Below, one piece after another: positions 23,878-34,197 of a stretch of DNA of 47,081 bases; positions within the stretch are counted from its first letter, which is position 1; each line of letters opens with the position of its first letter. Origin of the DNA: Martelella mediterranea (GTDB lineage Bacteria; Pseudomonadota; Alphaproteobacteria; Rhizobiales; Rhizobiaceae); contig NZ_SMAR01000030.1 of the NCBI RefSeq assembly GCF_004342225.1, forward strand, positions 1-47,081, given 5' to 3'. Under the pieces are notes generated by a model. That model was not told the DNA's origin. It did no database searches and worked only from the letters and a program-made list of their open reading frames with translations. Position numbers and translations under genes: made by a program.

Positions 23878-25326
23878 ATGCCTCTGCGGTATCAGTGGCG
23901 CATTACTGACATGCCTGCGCAAAGAGTGTCTTTCATGCCTATCGGTTCTCTCGACGACCTTGACTCTACTGAACTTGAAAAGGAGTGGGACGCTCTGCAA
24001 AACTCGCTTTCAAAGTCTGAGCGCATGCAACTGGCAGCAATTGTCCGTTCCGAAGCACCGCATCTGGTCGAGTATTTCTACGCAATCTTGCAAAGCCACG
24101 AAAAGCTTTCGGACATGCTGCCGGACGGTCTGGTCGAAAGCCGCCTGGTTCACACGCTTACACAGTGGCTGCTTGCGCTGTTCCCGCAAGATCAGCCCCC
24201 TGCTTTCGAAGCGATGATGGAGCAGCAGCTAAAGGTGGGCTCCGTTCATGCCCGGATCGGGCTTCCTGTTCAGTATGTCAATCATGCCTGGCGGATACTG
24301 GCTGAGGATCTGCAGGTCCGGATCCTCAGGAACAGCAAAACCGAGGCAATGATGAATGCGTTGCTTCGCGTTGTCTCCTCCACACTCAACATCGCCTTTG
24401 AGATCATGTCAGCCGGTTACAACCGCGATACCACCCGGGCCGCGCGCAGCGAGGAAGCCTATCGTCTTTACTCGCTTGGCCAGAACCTTTCACAGGAACG
24501 CGAGGCGCAGCGTGCAGCTCTGGCTGAATGGACGCAGAACATACTGTTTTCGATTGCGGCAGACCATTATGCCGGCGACAGAACAGCGCTTGCAGAATCT
24601 GAATTCGGCCTTTGGGTTACCCATCGAGGCAATGTCATTTTCGAGGGCATGGCCGAGCTGAAGAAAGTCAACGCAACGATCTCTGAGATCGACAAAACCA
24701 TCATGCCGGGCCTTAAATCAGGACAGAATCCTGCAGCCGATCTGGTGCGGTTGCAGGCCAGAGTGAATGAGATCAAGGCCCTTCTGGGCGAGTGTTTTGC
24801 CGCAGCAACCCGGCTGGAAGGCGGCCATGATCCACAAACCCGGATGCTGAACCGTCGTTTCATGGAAACGATCCTGATGCGCGAGATCAGCTATGCACGA
24901 AAAATGCACCGCCCGCTCAGCATCATCATGGTCGATATCGATCATTTTAAGAGCATTAACGACCGGTTCGGGCACGCCGGTGGTGACCTTGTTCTTCAGG
25001 CGTGCGCAAAGCGCGTCCTTGACCTCACGCGGATCGGTGATTTCGTGTTCCGCTACGGCGGCGAAGAGTTTCTGATCGCACTTGTTGAAACAGGCGTGGA
25101 TGACGCACTGAACATGGCAGAGCGTATTCGCTCGGCTTTCGAATGCGAAGCGATCGCGATTACCGACGAACAGAACGTCAATATTACCGCGTCAATCGGT
25201 ATCGCCGAATTTAAAGGCCATCCGGATTATCAGGAACTGGTCAAATCCGCAGATGAGATGCTTTACCGGGCGAAGCAGGCCGGGCGAAACCGGGTTGAAA
25301 TTGCACGTAACACTGTTGAAGCTTAG
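23878..25326 (+). CDS. Globin-coupled diguanylate cyclase (DosC-like)
   Basis: A 482-residue soluble enzyme making c-di-GMP from two GTP. The N-terminal sensor globin (about 25-180) has QLKVGSVHARIGLPVQYV, the His of which is the expected proximal haem ligand. A middle helical domain includes AESEFGLWVTHRG, as in DosC. The GGDEF domain (about 315-478) has MVDIDHFKSINDRFGHAGGD, active-site RYGGEEF and ITASIGIAEF. There is no obvious RxxD inhibitory site just before GGEEF (the sequence is DFVFRYGGEEF). The start at 23878 lacks a good ribosome-binding site; Met12 or Met20 are alternatives. Oxygen sensing is inferred from the family. Confidence 0.9.
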   Translation: MPLRYQWRITDMPAQRVSFMPIGSLDDLDSTELEKEWDALQNSLSKSERMQLAAIVRSEAPHLVEYFYAILQSHEKLSDMLPDGLVESRLVHTLTQWLLALFPQDQPPAFEAMMEQQLKVGSVHARIGLPVQYVNHAWRILAEDLQVRILRNSKTEAMMNALLRVVSSTLNIAFEIMSAGYNRDTTRAARSEEAYRLYSLGQNLSQEREAQRAALAEWTQNILFSIAADHYAGDRTALAESEFGLWVTHRGNVIFEGMAELKKVNATISEIDKTIMPGLKSGQNPAADLVRLQARVNEIKALLGECFAAATRLEGGHDPQTRMLNRRFMETILMREISYARKMHRPLSIIMVDIDHFKSINDRFGHAGGDLVLQACAKRVLDLTRIGDFVFRYGGEEFLIALVETGVDDALNMAERIRSAFECEAIAITDEQNVNITASIGIAEFKGHPDYQELVKSADEMLYRAKQAGRNRVEIARNTVEA

Positions 25327-25394
25327 GCACATTCCGCTTTTCACTGAAACGCAGCCGCCGCCATTTCAGGACAGGGAACAGCATGTGCAGCCAT

Positions 25395-25823
25395 CTACGG
25401 CGAAGCCTGATCAAGCGCTTGCTGTTCCGCAGCGCTTAAAAGCCTGGAGCGGGTCAGGAAACGCTTTTCGCGGCCATTATCGAGGCTGAACATGCCGCCG
25501 CGGCCGGGAACAACGTCGAGGATGAGCTGCGTGTGTTTCCACGCCTGAAACTGCGGGCCGGAAATAAAGACGTCGGCGCCTTCCACCGTGCCAAGCTTCA
25601 CATCTGCGCTGCCGATATGAAACTCGTCCTTCGGATAGCACATTGGCGACGAGCCGTCGCAACATCCGCCGGACTGGTGAAACATGATGGCGCCGTACTC
25701 GGCCTGTATCTCGCGGATCAATTGTCGCGCCGCCGTCGTGGCCGTCACGCGGCAACCGGATTCAGCCCCTTCGGGAAGGCCTTCGTCGGTGATACAGGTG
25801 ATGTCCTGATCCGTGTCGACCAT
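25395..25823 (-). CDS. DUF779 protein linked to aldehyde dehydrogenase
   Basis: A 142-residue protein with the DUF779 hallmark HQSGGCCDGSSPMCYP, whose cysteines could bind metal, and FISGPQFQAWKHTQLILDV. DUF779 genes are repeatedly found beside aldehyde or alcohol dehydrogenase genes, as here, where it follows the dehydrogenase by 89 bp on the same strand. The role may be maturation or protection of the enzyme; this is not established. It is convergent with the cyclase. Confidence 0.9.
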   Translation of the reverse strand: MVDTDQDITCITDEGLPEGAESGCRVTATTAARQLIREIQAEYGAIMFHQSGGCCDGSSPMCYPKDEFHIGSADVKLGTVEGADVFISGPQFQAWKHTQLILDVVPGRGGMFSLDNGREKRFLTRSRLLSAAEQQALDQASP

Positions 25824-25912
25824 TCTCGCTCCTCCGTTTCAAAGGTCAATGGCGGCAGGCAGGACAATGCCCGCCTGCCGCCCGGTCAGGGTCTTGGGAA
25901 GACCGGATCGTT

Positions 25913-27433
25913 TTAGAAGAACCCGACCTTGTCAGTGCTGTAGCTGACCAGAAGGTTCTTCGTCTGCTGATAGTGATCGAGCATCATCTTGTGGGTTTCG
26001 CGTCCGATACCGGATTGTTTGTAACCGCCGAAGGCGGCGTGGGCCGGATAGGCGTGATAATTGTTGACCCAGACGCGTCCGGCCTGAATATGGCGGCCGA
26101 AGCGGTAGCAGGTATTGGCATCCCGCGACCAGACACCGGCGCCAAGCCCGTACAGCGTGTCATTGGCGATTTCCAGCGCTTCCGCCTCATCCTTGAAGGT
26201 GGTGACCGAGACGACGGGGCCGAAGATTTCCTCCTGGAACACCCGCATCTTGTTGTGACCCTTCAGGATGGTCGGTTGGATATAATAACCACCCGAAAGC
26301 TCGCCACCGAGATCGGCACGTTCGCCGCCCAGCAGAACTTCGGCACCTTCCTGCCTGCCGATATCGAAATAGCTGAGAATTTTTTCCTGCTGTTCGCTGG
26401 ACGCCTGCGCCCCGATCATCGTGTCTGCGGAGCGGGGATCGCCCTGAATGATGGCCTTGGTGCGGGCAATCGCGCGTTCCATGAATTCATCATAGATGTC
26501 TTCCTGAATGAGCGCACGGCTGGGGCAGGTGCAGACCTCACCCTGATTGAGGGCGAAAAATACAAACCCCTCAACCGCCTTGTCGAGGAAGTTGTCGTCC
26601 TCACGCATCACATCCTTGAAGAAGATGTTCGGCGATTTTCCGCCCAGTTCCAGCGTGACCGGGATCAGGTTTTCAGTTGCATATTGCATGATCAGACGAC
26701 CGGTTGTCGTTTCACCGGTGAAGGCGATCTTGGCAATGCGCGGACTTTGCGCCAGCGGTTTACCGGCTTCCAGACCGAAACCGTTGACGATGTTCAGGAC
26801 ACCCGGCGGCAGGATATCGGCAATCAGCTCGGCCAGCACGAGAATGGAGGCCGGGGTTTGCTCCGCCGGTTTCAGAACAACGCAATTGCCCGCCGCCAGC
26901 GCCGGAGCCAGCTTCCATGATGCCATCAGGATCGGGAAATTCCACGGAATGATCTGACCGACAACGCCCAGCGGTTCATGGAAATGATAGGCGACCGTAT
27001 CGTCGTCGATCTCGCTCATCGAGCCTTCCTGTGCGCGAAGCGCGGAGGCGAAATAACGGAAATGGTCGGCTGCAAGCGGCAGGTCGGCGGCCATCGTCTC
27101 ACGGATTGGCTTGCCGTTGTCCCAGGTTTCGGCGGTGGCCAGAAGCTCAAGATTGGCCTCGATCCTGTCAGCAATCTTCAACAGCATATTGGCACGTTCT
27201 GCCGGTGGCCTGCTGCCCCAGGCCGCCCTTGCAGCATGGGCGGCATCAAGCGCCAGCTCGATATCAGCGGCATCTGAACGGGCGATTTCGTTGATCGCCG
27301 CCCCGGTGATCGGTGTCGTGTTGGTGAAATAGCGCCCGTTTTTGGGCGCGACGAATTTGCCGCCGATGAAATTGTCATAGCGGTCCTTGAAGGGGGATTT
27401 CAGCAGCCCTTCTGCTTTCGGCATCTCGTTCAT
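25913..27433 (-). CDS. NAD-dependent aldehyde dehydrogenase (ExaC/AldA-like)
   Basis: The ATG at 27433 with GGGAGGAG upstream gives 506 residues, the family's usual length; the longer open frame upstream is not translated. It oxidises an aldehyde, probably acetaldehyde, to the acid. The general base is in [12 protein letters not shown] and the catalytic Cys near 300 in [16 protein letters not shown]-binding pieces [21 protein letters not shown] and [10 protein letters not shown] are present. It is paired with DUF779 downstream and with an AcoR-like regulator upstream on the same strand. An inverted repeat at 27534 sits in its promoter region. Confidence 0.94.
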   Translation of the reverse strand: MNEMPKAEGLLKSPFKDRYDNFIGGKFVAPKNGRYFTNTTPITGAAINEIARSDAADIELALDAAHAARAAWGSRPPAERANMLLKIADRIEANLELLATAETWDNGKPIRETMAADLPLAADHFRYFASALRAQEGSMSEIDDDTVAYHFHEPLGVVGQIIPWNFPILMASWKLAPALAAGNCVVLKPAEQTPASILVLAELIADILPPGVLNIVNGFGLEAGKPLAQSPRIAKIAFTGETTTGRLIMQYATENLIPVTLELGGKSPNIFFKDVMREDDNFLDKAVEGFVFFALNQGEVCTCPSRALIQEDIYDEFMERAIARTKAIIQGDPRSADTMIGAQASSEQQEKILSYFDIGRQEGAEVLLGGERADLGGELSGGYYIQPTILKGHNKMRVFQEEIFGPVVSVTTFKDEAEALEIANDTLYGLGAGVWSRDANTCYRFGRHIQAGRVWVNNYHAYPAHAAFGGYKQSGIGRETHKMMLDHYQQTKNLLVSYSTDKVGFF

Positions 27434-27533
27434 GAATCTCCTCCCAGAAATTGGTCTGAACTTGCGTGATGCCTGAATGTAAAACCCTGAAGCCCATTGT
27501 GTCTGCTGAGACGGTGCGGCCACCAGCCATTTG

Positions 27534-27551
27534 TGTCTCACAAATGAGACA
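27534..27551. promoter_or_regulatory. Operator for the AcoR-like regulator (inverted repeat)
   Basis: TGTCTCA and TGAGACA are exact inverse complements separated by CAAA, about 100 bp upstream of the aldehyde dehydrogenase start. A compact related motif, TGTCT GCTG AGACG, lies nearer the gene at 27500-27513. GAF/Fis regulators of this type bind such upstream TGTCTC-like repeats, so this is the expected site. Confidence 0.65.
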
Positions 27552-27604
27552 GTTTCGGCGGAAATCCGAATGGCTTTGCAAGGGGTCAATGCTTTTCAGC
27601 TGAC

Positions 27605-28633
27605 TCAGGAACGCAGAGACGGTGCCTCATCGTTTGCGGTGATACCAAGGCGTTTCATGCGTCGGTAAAGCGTGGCCCGTCCGATGCCGAGTTCGCGGGC
27701 TGCACTGCTGATATTGCCGTTCTGGCGTGCCAGCGCTTTGACGATGGTCGAGCGCTCCGCAGACCAGAACCCGCCGGGCTGTGTCTTTGCAGAGATCAGA
27801 TCATCTGCGGGCAGGGGAGAAAATGCACCGACCGTTTTCAGCCCCAGTATATTGCGGGCAGCGCGCGTGGCCCCGATCACCAGATCATCCTCGTTCACAG
27901 CCACAAGCGCTGTTACAGCGGTGTCTGAAGGTTCGCCCGGATCCTCTGCTTCACCGACCAGAATAATGCGCTGGCCGTGATGGCTATGGCGAAAGCAGTC
28001 GGCCTCAATCTGCCGGGCCGCCTGCCGCACCAGCGCCGCGATCATCTGATTGGCAACGGCAGTCTGATCACTTCTGGCCGATGAGACATCAAGCGCCCCC
28101 ATCAGCTGACCATCCGGCCCGTGGATCGGCGCATCCATGCAACTCATTGCAATGTTGCGTTCGAGAAAATGCTCATCCTGGTGGATAATCAGCGACCGCT
28201 CTTCAGCAAGACATGTGCCGATACCGTTGGTTCCAACAGCGGCTTCCGACCAGTTGCAACCTGGCACCAGTCCCCAGTTTTCAAAACTCGATGCATCACC
28301 GTTGCGCCATCGTCCATCGAGAACATAGCCGTCCTGATCGCTTAAGAATACGCCGCAGCCGGATTGCGCGACACAGCGGAAAAGCCGATCCAGCCGGTTT
28401 GCAGCCATATGCAGCAAGAAATCTGCGCGCTGTCTGCGTTGCCTCAGCTCCGTGCGTGTCGTCCTTTCGGCCTGCCGTCTTGCCGGGCCTGCCGGATCCA
28501 ATCCGTACTGAACATGGGATCGCCACCATGATGCGGCGACTGGCGAACGGGCAGGACCATTCGCTGAAAGCGCCGCAGAAAGAACGATGTCGGCATGCAG
28601 GCGGGTTTCGGCCCGCCCTGAAAAGAACGCCAT
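27605..28633 (-). CDS. AcoR-like GAF/Fis regulator lacking the AAA+ domain
   Basis: The ATG at 28633, with GGGAGGAG upstream, gives 342 residues. An AcoR-type N-terminus (SWWRSHVQYGLDP) leads to a GAF-like sensor domain (about 80-235) with GTNGIGTCLAEERSLIIHQDEHF and DAPIHGPDGQLMGALDVSS. The C-terminus is a Fis-type helix-turn-helix (QNGNISSAARELGIGRATLYRRMKRLG). No Walker motifs or GAFTGA loop lie between them, so it cannot be a normal sigma-54 activator; it probably works with another holoenzyme or as a direct switch. Its place upstream of the aldehyde dehydrogenase suggests that it controls that gene in response to an aldehyde or alcohol. Confidence 0.88.
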   Translation of the reverse strand: MAFFSGRAETRLHADIVLSAALSANGPARSPVAASWWRSHVQYGLDPAGPARRQAERTTRTELRQRRQRADFLLHMAANRLDRLFRCVAQSGCGVFLSDQDGYVLDGRWRNGDASSFENWGLVPGCNWSEAAVGTNGIGTCLAEERSLIIHQDEHFLERNIAMSCMDAPIHGPDGQLMGALDVSSARSDQTAVANQMIAALVRQAARQIEADCFRHSHHGQRIILVGEAEDPGEPSDTAVTALVAVNEDDLVIGATRAARNILGLKTVGAFSPLPADDLISAKTQPGGFWSAERSTIVKALARQNGNISSAARELGIGRATLYRRMKRLGITANDEAPSLRS

Positions 28634-28812
28634 TGGTATCTCCTCCCTGTCATGCGGTAACCGTTCCCTTGAAAACCGGCTCTCCTCTGCCGTGCTCTTC
28701 AGGGGCTCCTCCACGGGCCGCAAATTGATTGTGCTCGAAAACCGGGTTTTAGGGAAGGGATGATCGTGCGCATTGAACCAAGGTTGCGTAGTGCCCTGCA
28801 GCACTTTTGCGA

Positions 28813-29784
28813 TCAGATCCAGTTTTTCCTGCGAAGGACAAGCAGCAGCAGTGCAACAACAGCAATACAGATTGCGCAGACAACCCAGAAGCTGACGGGT
28901 TCAGACGTTCCGGGAATGCCGCCGACATTAATGCCCAGCAGGCCGGTCAGAAAACCGAGGGGCAGGAAGATCAGCGAGATCACAGAAAGCAGGTAAAGGT
29001 TCCGGTTCACCCGCTCCGACATCACATTTGCCAGCTCATCGCGAATGACGACGAGCCGGTCTCGAAACTCGTCAAGCTCCTCAACCACGCGCACGACCCG
29101 GTCATGAACCTCGCTGAGGCGTCGCAACTCTTTGGAAGACATGAATGCCGGCGAGCGAAAATGCAGGAGATAGGCCAGCGCATCGCGCTGCGGGGCGACA
29201 AAACGGCGAAACAGGATCACGTCCTGACGGGCATCGGTTATTCCCTGACGCAGCGCCTGATCCGGTTCGCCAAGCACATCCGCTTCGAGAAAGTCGACAC
29301 GTTCTTCAAGATCACGAAGAAAGCCTTCAATACGTGTGCACAAAAGCTCCGAGAGGCGACACACAAAATCACCTGACGTTCCGGCTCCATTGCCAGCGCG
29401 TACTTCTTCCTGCAGTGCCGTAATCGTCGCCAGTGGTCTGAGCGTCAGGGTGACGATCCGGCACTCATCGGCCCATATCCGGATTGAGACCATATCTTCA
29501 GGGTCGGCGCCGGGATTTGTGTTCACCCCGCGAAGATTGATCAACGCGCCATCGTTGAGTGTTTCGGCGCGCGGACGGGTCTCATTCTGCAGCAAGGCAT
29601 CAATGGTTGTGGGGTCCAGCGCTTTCAGGTTCTGCTCAAGCCAGAGTCGTGTTTCCGCTGCACCAGCATCCAGATGGATCCAGAGCAATTGCTTTTCCGC
29701 CAAAGCGGCTACCAGTTCGCGCTCGTCCTCGGGCTCCTGTCCCGCCTTTTCTCCGGTCAGGAATGTCGCGGAAACCGTCTTCAT
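28813..29784 (-). CDS. zntB: ZntB/CorA-family zinc transporter
   Basis: The ATG at 29784 with AAGGAG upstream gives 323 residues. It is a CorA-type metal transporter with a large cytoplasmic N-terminal funnel domain, including the RGVNTNPGADPEDMVSIRIW signature of ZntB. Two C-terminal transmembrane helices (about 262-283 and 297-317) hold the GIN variant of the GMN selectivity motif (LLGINVGGIPG) and a basic RRKNW end. ZntB members move zinc; direction depends on the species. It is monocistronic between the sugar operon and the aldehyde genes. Confidence 0.9.
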   Translation of the reverse strand: MKTVSATFLTGEKAGQEPEDERELVAALAEKQLLWIHLDAGAAETRLWLEQNLKALDPTTIDALLQNETRPRAETLNDGALINLRGVNTNPGADPEDMVSIRIWADECRIVTLTLRPLATITALQEEVRAGNGAGTSGDFVCRLSELLCTRIEGFLRDLEERVDFLEADVLGEPDQALRQGITDARQDVILFRRFVAPQRDALAYLLHFRSPAFMSSKELRRLSEVHDRVVRVVEELDEFRDRLVVIRDELANVMSERVNRNLYLLSVISLIFLPLGFLTGLLGINVGGIPGTSEPVSFWVVCAICIAVVALLLLVLRRKNWI

Positions 29785-30022
29785 ATCGGCATGCTCCTTG
29801 TGGTGAGTGGCGCTGCGGGAAAGAGCCTGGATCTTATGATCCTGCCGGAATAAATCAGATTGGTCCCTATTATGCAAAATCCCTGATATGACAAAAGTCA
29901 ACGACCGCGCGGACCTGCTTTGACGGCGATAAGTGCCATGTTTCGCGGCGCTGCCGCCATGAGCGGCGGTCTTTGCGTTTCATTATGGAGTCGCTCAGGG
30001 CCTCGCAGAACATGCGTTTTCC

Positions 30023-31105
30023 TCACCCTGCAAGCCGTTTTCCGTTTTCGTCGAAAAGATGAATATCGGCTCTGTCGAACGTCACCTGGATCGCTGTGCC
30101 GGTCTTTAGCATATGCTGTCCGGACAGAACCGCCAGCATGTCTTCACCGCGCTTTGTCGTGGCATAGACGACGGTCTCCGCGCCCAGCGCCTCAACCAGC
30201 GTTGTGGTGATTTCAATCGCCGCAGCACCTGTTTCGGCCAGGCGAATACTTTGCGGGCGAACGCCGACGGTCACCTTTGCGTCGGGTTTGACGGATGGAG
30301 GCAGATGGATATCCGGCATCACCTCTCCGAACAGGTTAAGGGCCGGCGCACCGTCGTCACCGGCGCTGACGGTGGCGGGCAGGAAATTCATCGAGGGCGA
30401 ACCGATAAACCCTGCCACAAATGTATTCGCAGGTTCATTATAGAGTTCAAGCGGGGTTCCGATCTGCTCCACCTGTCCCTGTCGTAAAACCACGATGCGG
30501 TCGGCCAGCGTCATCGCCTCCACCTGATCGTGGGTCACATAAATCATCGTCGTCTTCAGCCGGTCGTGCAGCGATGAAAGCTCAGCCCGCATATGCACCC
30601 GCAACTCGGCATCAAGGTTGGATAGCGGCTCATCGAACAAGAAAACATCCGGATGGCGCACGATGGCGCGGCCGATGGCGACACGCTGGCGCTGGCCGCC
30701 GGAAAGCGCCTTCGGCTTGCGGTCCAGAAGCGCTTCGAGTTCCAGCATCCGGGCCGCCTCGTCGACGCGGCTTTCAATCTCGCCTTTATCCATGCCTGCG
30801 AAGCGAAGCGCAAAGCCCATATTCTCCTTCACCGTCATGTGCGGGTAGAGCGCGTAGGTCTGAAACACCATGGCAATACCGCGCTTGGCCGGGTCCTCGT
30901 CGGTCATATCCCTGCCGCCGATTGCAAGCGCGCCGGAAGTGATATCCTCAAGGCCCGCGATCATACGCAACAGGGTCGATTTTCCGCAGCCGGATGGTCC
31001 GACAAAGACGATGAATTCACCTGAGGCGACATCGAGGTCGACGCCTTTGATCACTTCGAGGTTGCCAAACGACTTTCGAATGCCGGAAAGCGTTACATCA
31101 GCCAT
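30023..31105 (-). CDS. Sugar ABC transporter ATP-binding protein (MalK/UgpC type)
   Basis: The ATG at 31105 gives 360 residues and overlaps the GH2 stop by 8 bp. It is the energising subunit: Walker [10 protein letters not shown]-loop [12 protein letters not shown], signature [14 protein letters not shown], Walker [16 protein letters not shown], switch His in [12 protein letters not shown]-terminal TOBE/OB domain (about 240-355) is of the MalK/UgpC regulatory kind. It is last in the five-gene operon driven from the solute-binding protein. Confidence 0.95.
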   Translation of the reverse strand: MADVTLSGIRKSFGNLEVIKGVDLDVASGEFIVFVGPSGCGKSTLLRMIAGLEDITSGALAIGGRDMTDEDPAKRGIAMVFQTYALYPHMTVKENMGFALRFAGMDKGEIESRVDEAARMLELEALLDRKPKALSGGQRQRVAIGRAIVRHPDVFLFDEPLSNLDAELRVHMRAELSSLHDRLKTTMIYVTHDQVEAMTLADRIVVLRQGQVEQIGTPLELYNEPANTFVAGFIGSPSMNFLPATVSAGDDGAPALNLFGEVMPDIHLPPSVKPDAKVTVGVRPQSIRLAETGAAAIEITTTLVEALGAETVVYATTKRGEDMLAVLSGQHMLKTGTAIQVTFDRADIHLFDENGKRLAG

Positions 31106-33371
31106 CGGTCCGTGCTCCTTCGACAGAAAAGCGAATGGTCTGGTCTGCAAAACCGTTGCAGCGCACCTGAAGCGTCAGATCGCCGGTGCTGTCTCCGGCT
31201 TCGATATAGAGACCGGCCGTGCCGCCTCTGAAACTCAGGCTGTCCGGCCCGACAATGCGCCCCGGACCGGTGAGCGAGACATGCACCGGCTCATCGAAGA
31301 ACGGCAGGAGATTGCCGCACTGGTCAAGCACCCGCAGGATTACGCGAACGCAATCCTTTTCCTCCGCATAAAGCGTGGTCGCATCGGGATCGATCTGAAG
31401 GGTTGTCGGAACCGGCCCGGCGGGCATCCTGACCGTCGTGACCGCCTCGCCATCCAGATAGCCGGTGATCGTTCCATCGTGCCAGACGCGCCCCCATTCG
31501 CCGAATTCCTCCGGCGTGACGGAACGCAGATCGACCACCACCGGCGGATGCTGAAGGTGCGGATAGGTCGCGTGATCCGGCTCGATGCGCTTCGGTGCTT
31601 CGTCGCCGAAACGTAATTCCACATAGTCGCAGTTCGTCAGGATGATCAGCGGCAGGACACCGCCGATATTGCGCTCGCCGCGCGCCCAGAAGGTGACTGG
31701 CTGCATCACAATCTTTTGCCTGGGATCTCCCTGTGACGCATAGGCATAGGCCGCGAATTTGGGCTCCCGGTACATGTCCAGCACGCCATGATAGCAGATA
31801 CGGTCGCCGGAGCCGAAATCCTCATGTGTGTTGTAGTCGAACATGCACCAGCCGGTTCCGCCAGAAATCGAAGTATCTCCGGCAATGGCATTGAGCATCT
31901 GAAGATGGCGGGTCACATGCTCTGCCTGCCTCTGTTCCTGATCGAACCGCTTTGTCGGATACATATGTCCGCAATATTCGGTGATCATGTAGGGAACATC
32001 GTGGGAGAGCCCGGTGACTTGTTTCTGTTCGCGGCGGAACCGGCGACTGGCATTGCGGCCGGGAAGCTCTTCATCGCCGAGAACGAAATCGTTCATCGTA
32101 TAGACGTCTTCCAGCAATTCGCTGTTTTCGATGCAGCGCACACCGCCGGTTGGTCGTGTACTGTCGAGTTCGTGCGCCAGACGGTTGGTCTCAGCATAGA
32201 AGTCGTGGTCGTCAGCTGACTCGTTGATGCGCACGCCCCAGATGATGATTGAGGGATGGTTCCAGTCCCGCGTGATCATCCGCCGAACATTTTCGATGGA
32301 TTCCTGCTTCCAGACCTCAGGTCCGATGTGCTGCCAACCCGGAATTTCTTCAAACACGAGCAGGCCGATTTCATCGCAGCGGTCAAGAAAGTAGGTCGAC
32401 TGCGGATAATGCGATGTGCGCACGACATTGCAGGCCAGCTCGTATTTCAGGATATCGGCATCCTTTTCCTGCCCCCGGCGGCCCATGGCATAACCAAGAT
32501 GCGGCCAGCTTTGATGGCGGTTGAGGCCTCTGAGCTTCAGCGGGCGGCCATTCAGACGGAAACCATCCGTCCCGAACGATACTGAGCGAAAGCCGAAGCG
32601 TGTCTCCAGCATATCCGTGCCCGCGTCTGTCTCCAGGGTGAATGAAAGCGTATAAAGTGCAGGATCGTCGATATCCCAAAGGCGGATGCCATCGAGTTCG
32701 CGCAGCTCTATCAGTGCTTCAGGGCCGGTGATCGTGACTTTCGCCACGGCAAGCACATTGCCTTCTGCATCGGTCAGTTTTGCATGCAGTTCGCCATTTT
32801 GCGCCTTTGCCATATCGCCGATCAGATAAGCGCGCGCCGAGACGGTTTTCTTATCAAAAAGCACATCCGGTGTCTCGACCTTGACCTTGTCGATTGCGAC
32901 AAGCGGGGTGACTTTCAGCCAGGCATCGCGATAAAGCCCGGCATAGCACAAATAATCGATCTGGCCGCCGAATGGCGGAATTTCAGGATTTTCCGAACCA
33001 TCGATCCGCACAGTCAGCAGATTACCGGAACGGTTAAGATGCGCTGTGATATCGATTTCAAAAGGCGTGTATCCATCCCTGTGACGGGCCAGCTGCTCAC
33101 CGTTCAGATAGACCGTTGCATCCGCCATCGCGGCGTCAAACACAAGCGAAACCCGTTTGCCCTCAAATGCAGGTTGCCAGGCAAGCACCTTCTGATAGGT
33201 GAATACTTTCTGGTAACACCGTTCATCGAAATAGTTGTAGGGCAGCTCAACCGCCGTATGGGGCAAGCGCACTGCTTCGCCCGTTTGCAAAGACTGAGGC
33301 GAACTGGCATCGAAGCCTTCACGGAAAGTCCAGCCTGCATTGAATTTTTCCATCTGGCGCATTGTCGTCAT
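31098..33371 (-). CDS. Glycoside hydrolase family 2 beta-glycosidase (beta-galactosidase-like)
   Basis: The ATG at 33371, one base after the permease stop, gives 757 residues. It has the GH2 layout: N-terminal sugar-binding jelly roll ([19 protein letters not shown]), Ig-like domain ([20 protein letters not shown]), TIM barrel with [20 protein letters not shown], the acid/base Glu in [10 protein letters not shown] (near 382) and the nucleophile Glu in MITEYCGHM (near 464), and C-terminal beta domains. No signal peptide, so it cleaves sugar taken up by the transporter. Beta-galactoside is likely, but beta-glucuronide or beta-mannoside cannot be excluded. It sits inside the ABC operon. Confidence 0.9.
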   Translation of the reverse strand: MTTMRQMEKFNAGWTFREGFDASSPQSLQTGEAVRLPHTAVELPYNYFDERCYQKVFTYQKVLAWQPAFEGKRVSLVFDAAMADATVYLNGEQLARHRDGYTPFEIDITAHLNRSGNLLTVRIDGSENPEIPPFGGQIDYLCYAGLYRDAWLKVTPLVAIDKVKVETPDVLFDKKTVSARAYLIGDMAKAQNGELHAKLTDAEGNVLAVAKVTITGPEALIELRELDGIRLWDIDDPALYTLSFTLETDAGTDMLETRFGFRSVSFGTDGFRLNGRPLKLRGLNRHQSWPHLGYAMGRRGQEKDADILKYELACNVVRTSHYPQSTYFLDRCDEIGLLVFEEIPGWQHIGPEVWKQESIENVRRMITRDWNHPSIIIWGVRINESADDHDFYAETNRLAHELDSTRPTGGVRCIENSELLEDVYTMNDFVLGDEELPGRNASRRFRREQKQVTGLSHDVPYMITEYCGHMYPTKRFDQEQRQAEHVTRHLQMLNAIAGDTSISGGTGWCMFDYNTHEDFGSGDRICYHGVLDMYREPKFAAYAYASQGDPRQKIVMQPVTFWARGERNIGGVLPLIILTNCDYVELRFGDEAPKRIEPDHATYPHLQHPPVVVDLRSVTPEEFGEWGRVWHDGTITGYLDGEAVTTVRMPAGPVPTTLQIDPDATTLYAEEKDCVRVILRVLDQCGNLLPFFDEPVHVSLTGPGRIVGPDSLSFRGGTAGLYIEAGDSTGDLTLQVRCNGFADQTIRFSVEGARTDG

Positions 33372-33372
33372 C

Positions 33373-34197
33373 CTATTTGACCGAGCCAAGCATGCCCTGG
33401 ACGAACTGGCGCTGCATGGCGAAGAAAATAATCAGGGTTGGGAGCGTGGCGAGAATAGTGCCGATCATCACCGTGCCGTAATCGGGGTAGTAGGCCGATG
33501 CGAGCGAGGAGACGACCAGCGTGATCGTTTTCGTCTCGTTTGATTGCAGCACGATCAGCGGCCACAGATAATTGTTCCAGTTCAGCATGAAGACGATGAC
33601 AAAGGCTGCCGCATAGGTCGAGCGCATCACCGGAAAATAGATGTAGAAGAAGATCTGCCATTCCTTCAACCCGTCGACCTTAGCGGCATCGCGCAGTTCT
33701 GACGGGAAGGCTTTGGATGCCTGCCGGAAATAGAAGATCACAAAGGCCCAGGCGATGGTTGGCAGGATAACAGCGATATGGGTGTCGATCAGCCCAGCCT
33801 TGGCCATCAGCATGAACAGCGGGATCATGATTGCGGCAAACGGCACCATCAGCGTCAAAAGCACCAGCGTGTAGACCTTGTCGCGAAATTTTGACCGGAA
33901 AATCTCGAAGCCGTAACCGGCCAGAGATGAGACCAGCAGCGTCAGCACCGTTCCGGCAATGGCGATCTTCACCGAGTTCCACATGATCAGCGGTACATCG
34001 ACCTGAGAGAAGAACATTTTGATATTGTCGAGAAACGCCAGCCCGAACGATGCCTTGCCGGTGACGATGTCGGCCGTCGTGTTCGTCGCCGAAATCACCA
34101 TCCAGATAAACGGAAAGACGGAGATGAAGGCGGCAAGCCCCAGCGCACCGTAAAGCAGCGCGGTCGAAAGATAGCGTGTGGTGTAACGCGGCATCAT
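33373..34197 (-). CDS. Sugar ABC transporter permease (MalG-like)
   Basis: A 274-residue inner-membrane permease with six hydrophobic segments and the EAA loop PSELRDAAKVDGLKEWQIFFYIYFPV that contacts the ATPase. Its ATG overlaps the upstream permease stop (ATGA). GH2 follows after one base. Confidence 0.95.
   Translation of the reverse strand: MMPRYTTRYLSTALLYGALGLAAFISVFPFIWMVISATNTTADIVTGKASFGLAFLDNIKMFFSQVDVPLIMWNSVKIAIAGTVLTLLVSSLAGYGFEIFRSKFRDKVYTLVLLTLMVPFAAIMIPLFMLMAKAGLIDTHIAVILPTIAWAFVIFYFRQASKAFPSELRDAAKVDGLKEWQIFFYIYFPVMRSTYAAAFVIVFMLNWNNYLWPLIVLQSNETKTITLVVSSLASAYYPDYGTVMIGTILATLPTLIIFFAMQRQFVQGMLGSVK

Noticed and set aside
27434-27533. Possible sigma-54 promoter before the aldehyde dehydrogenase
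   Set aside because: The nearest GG...GC pair (in AGGCATCACGCAAG on the minus strand) has the wrong spacing, and the regulator has no AAA+ domain to drive sigma-54.
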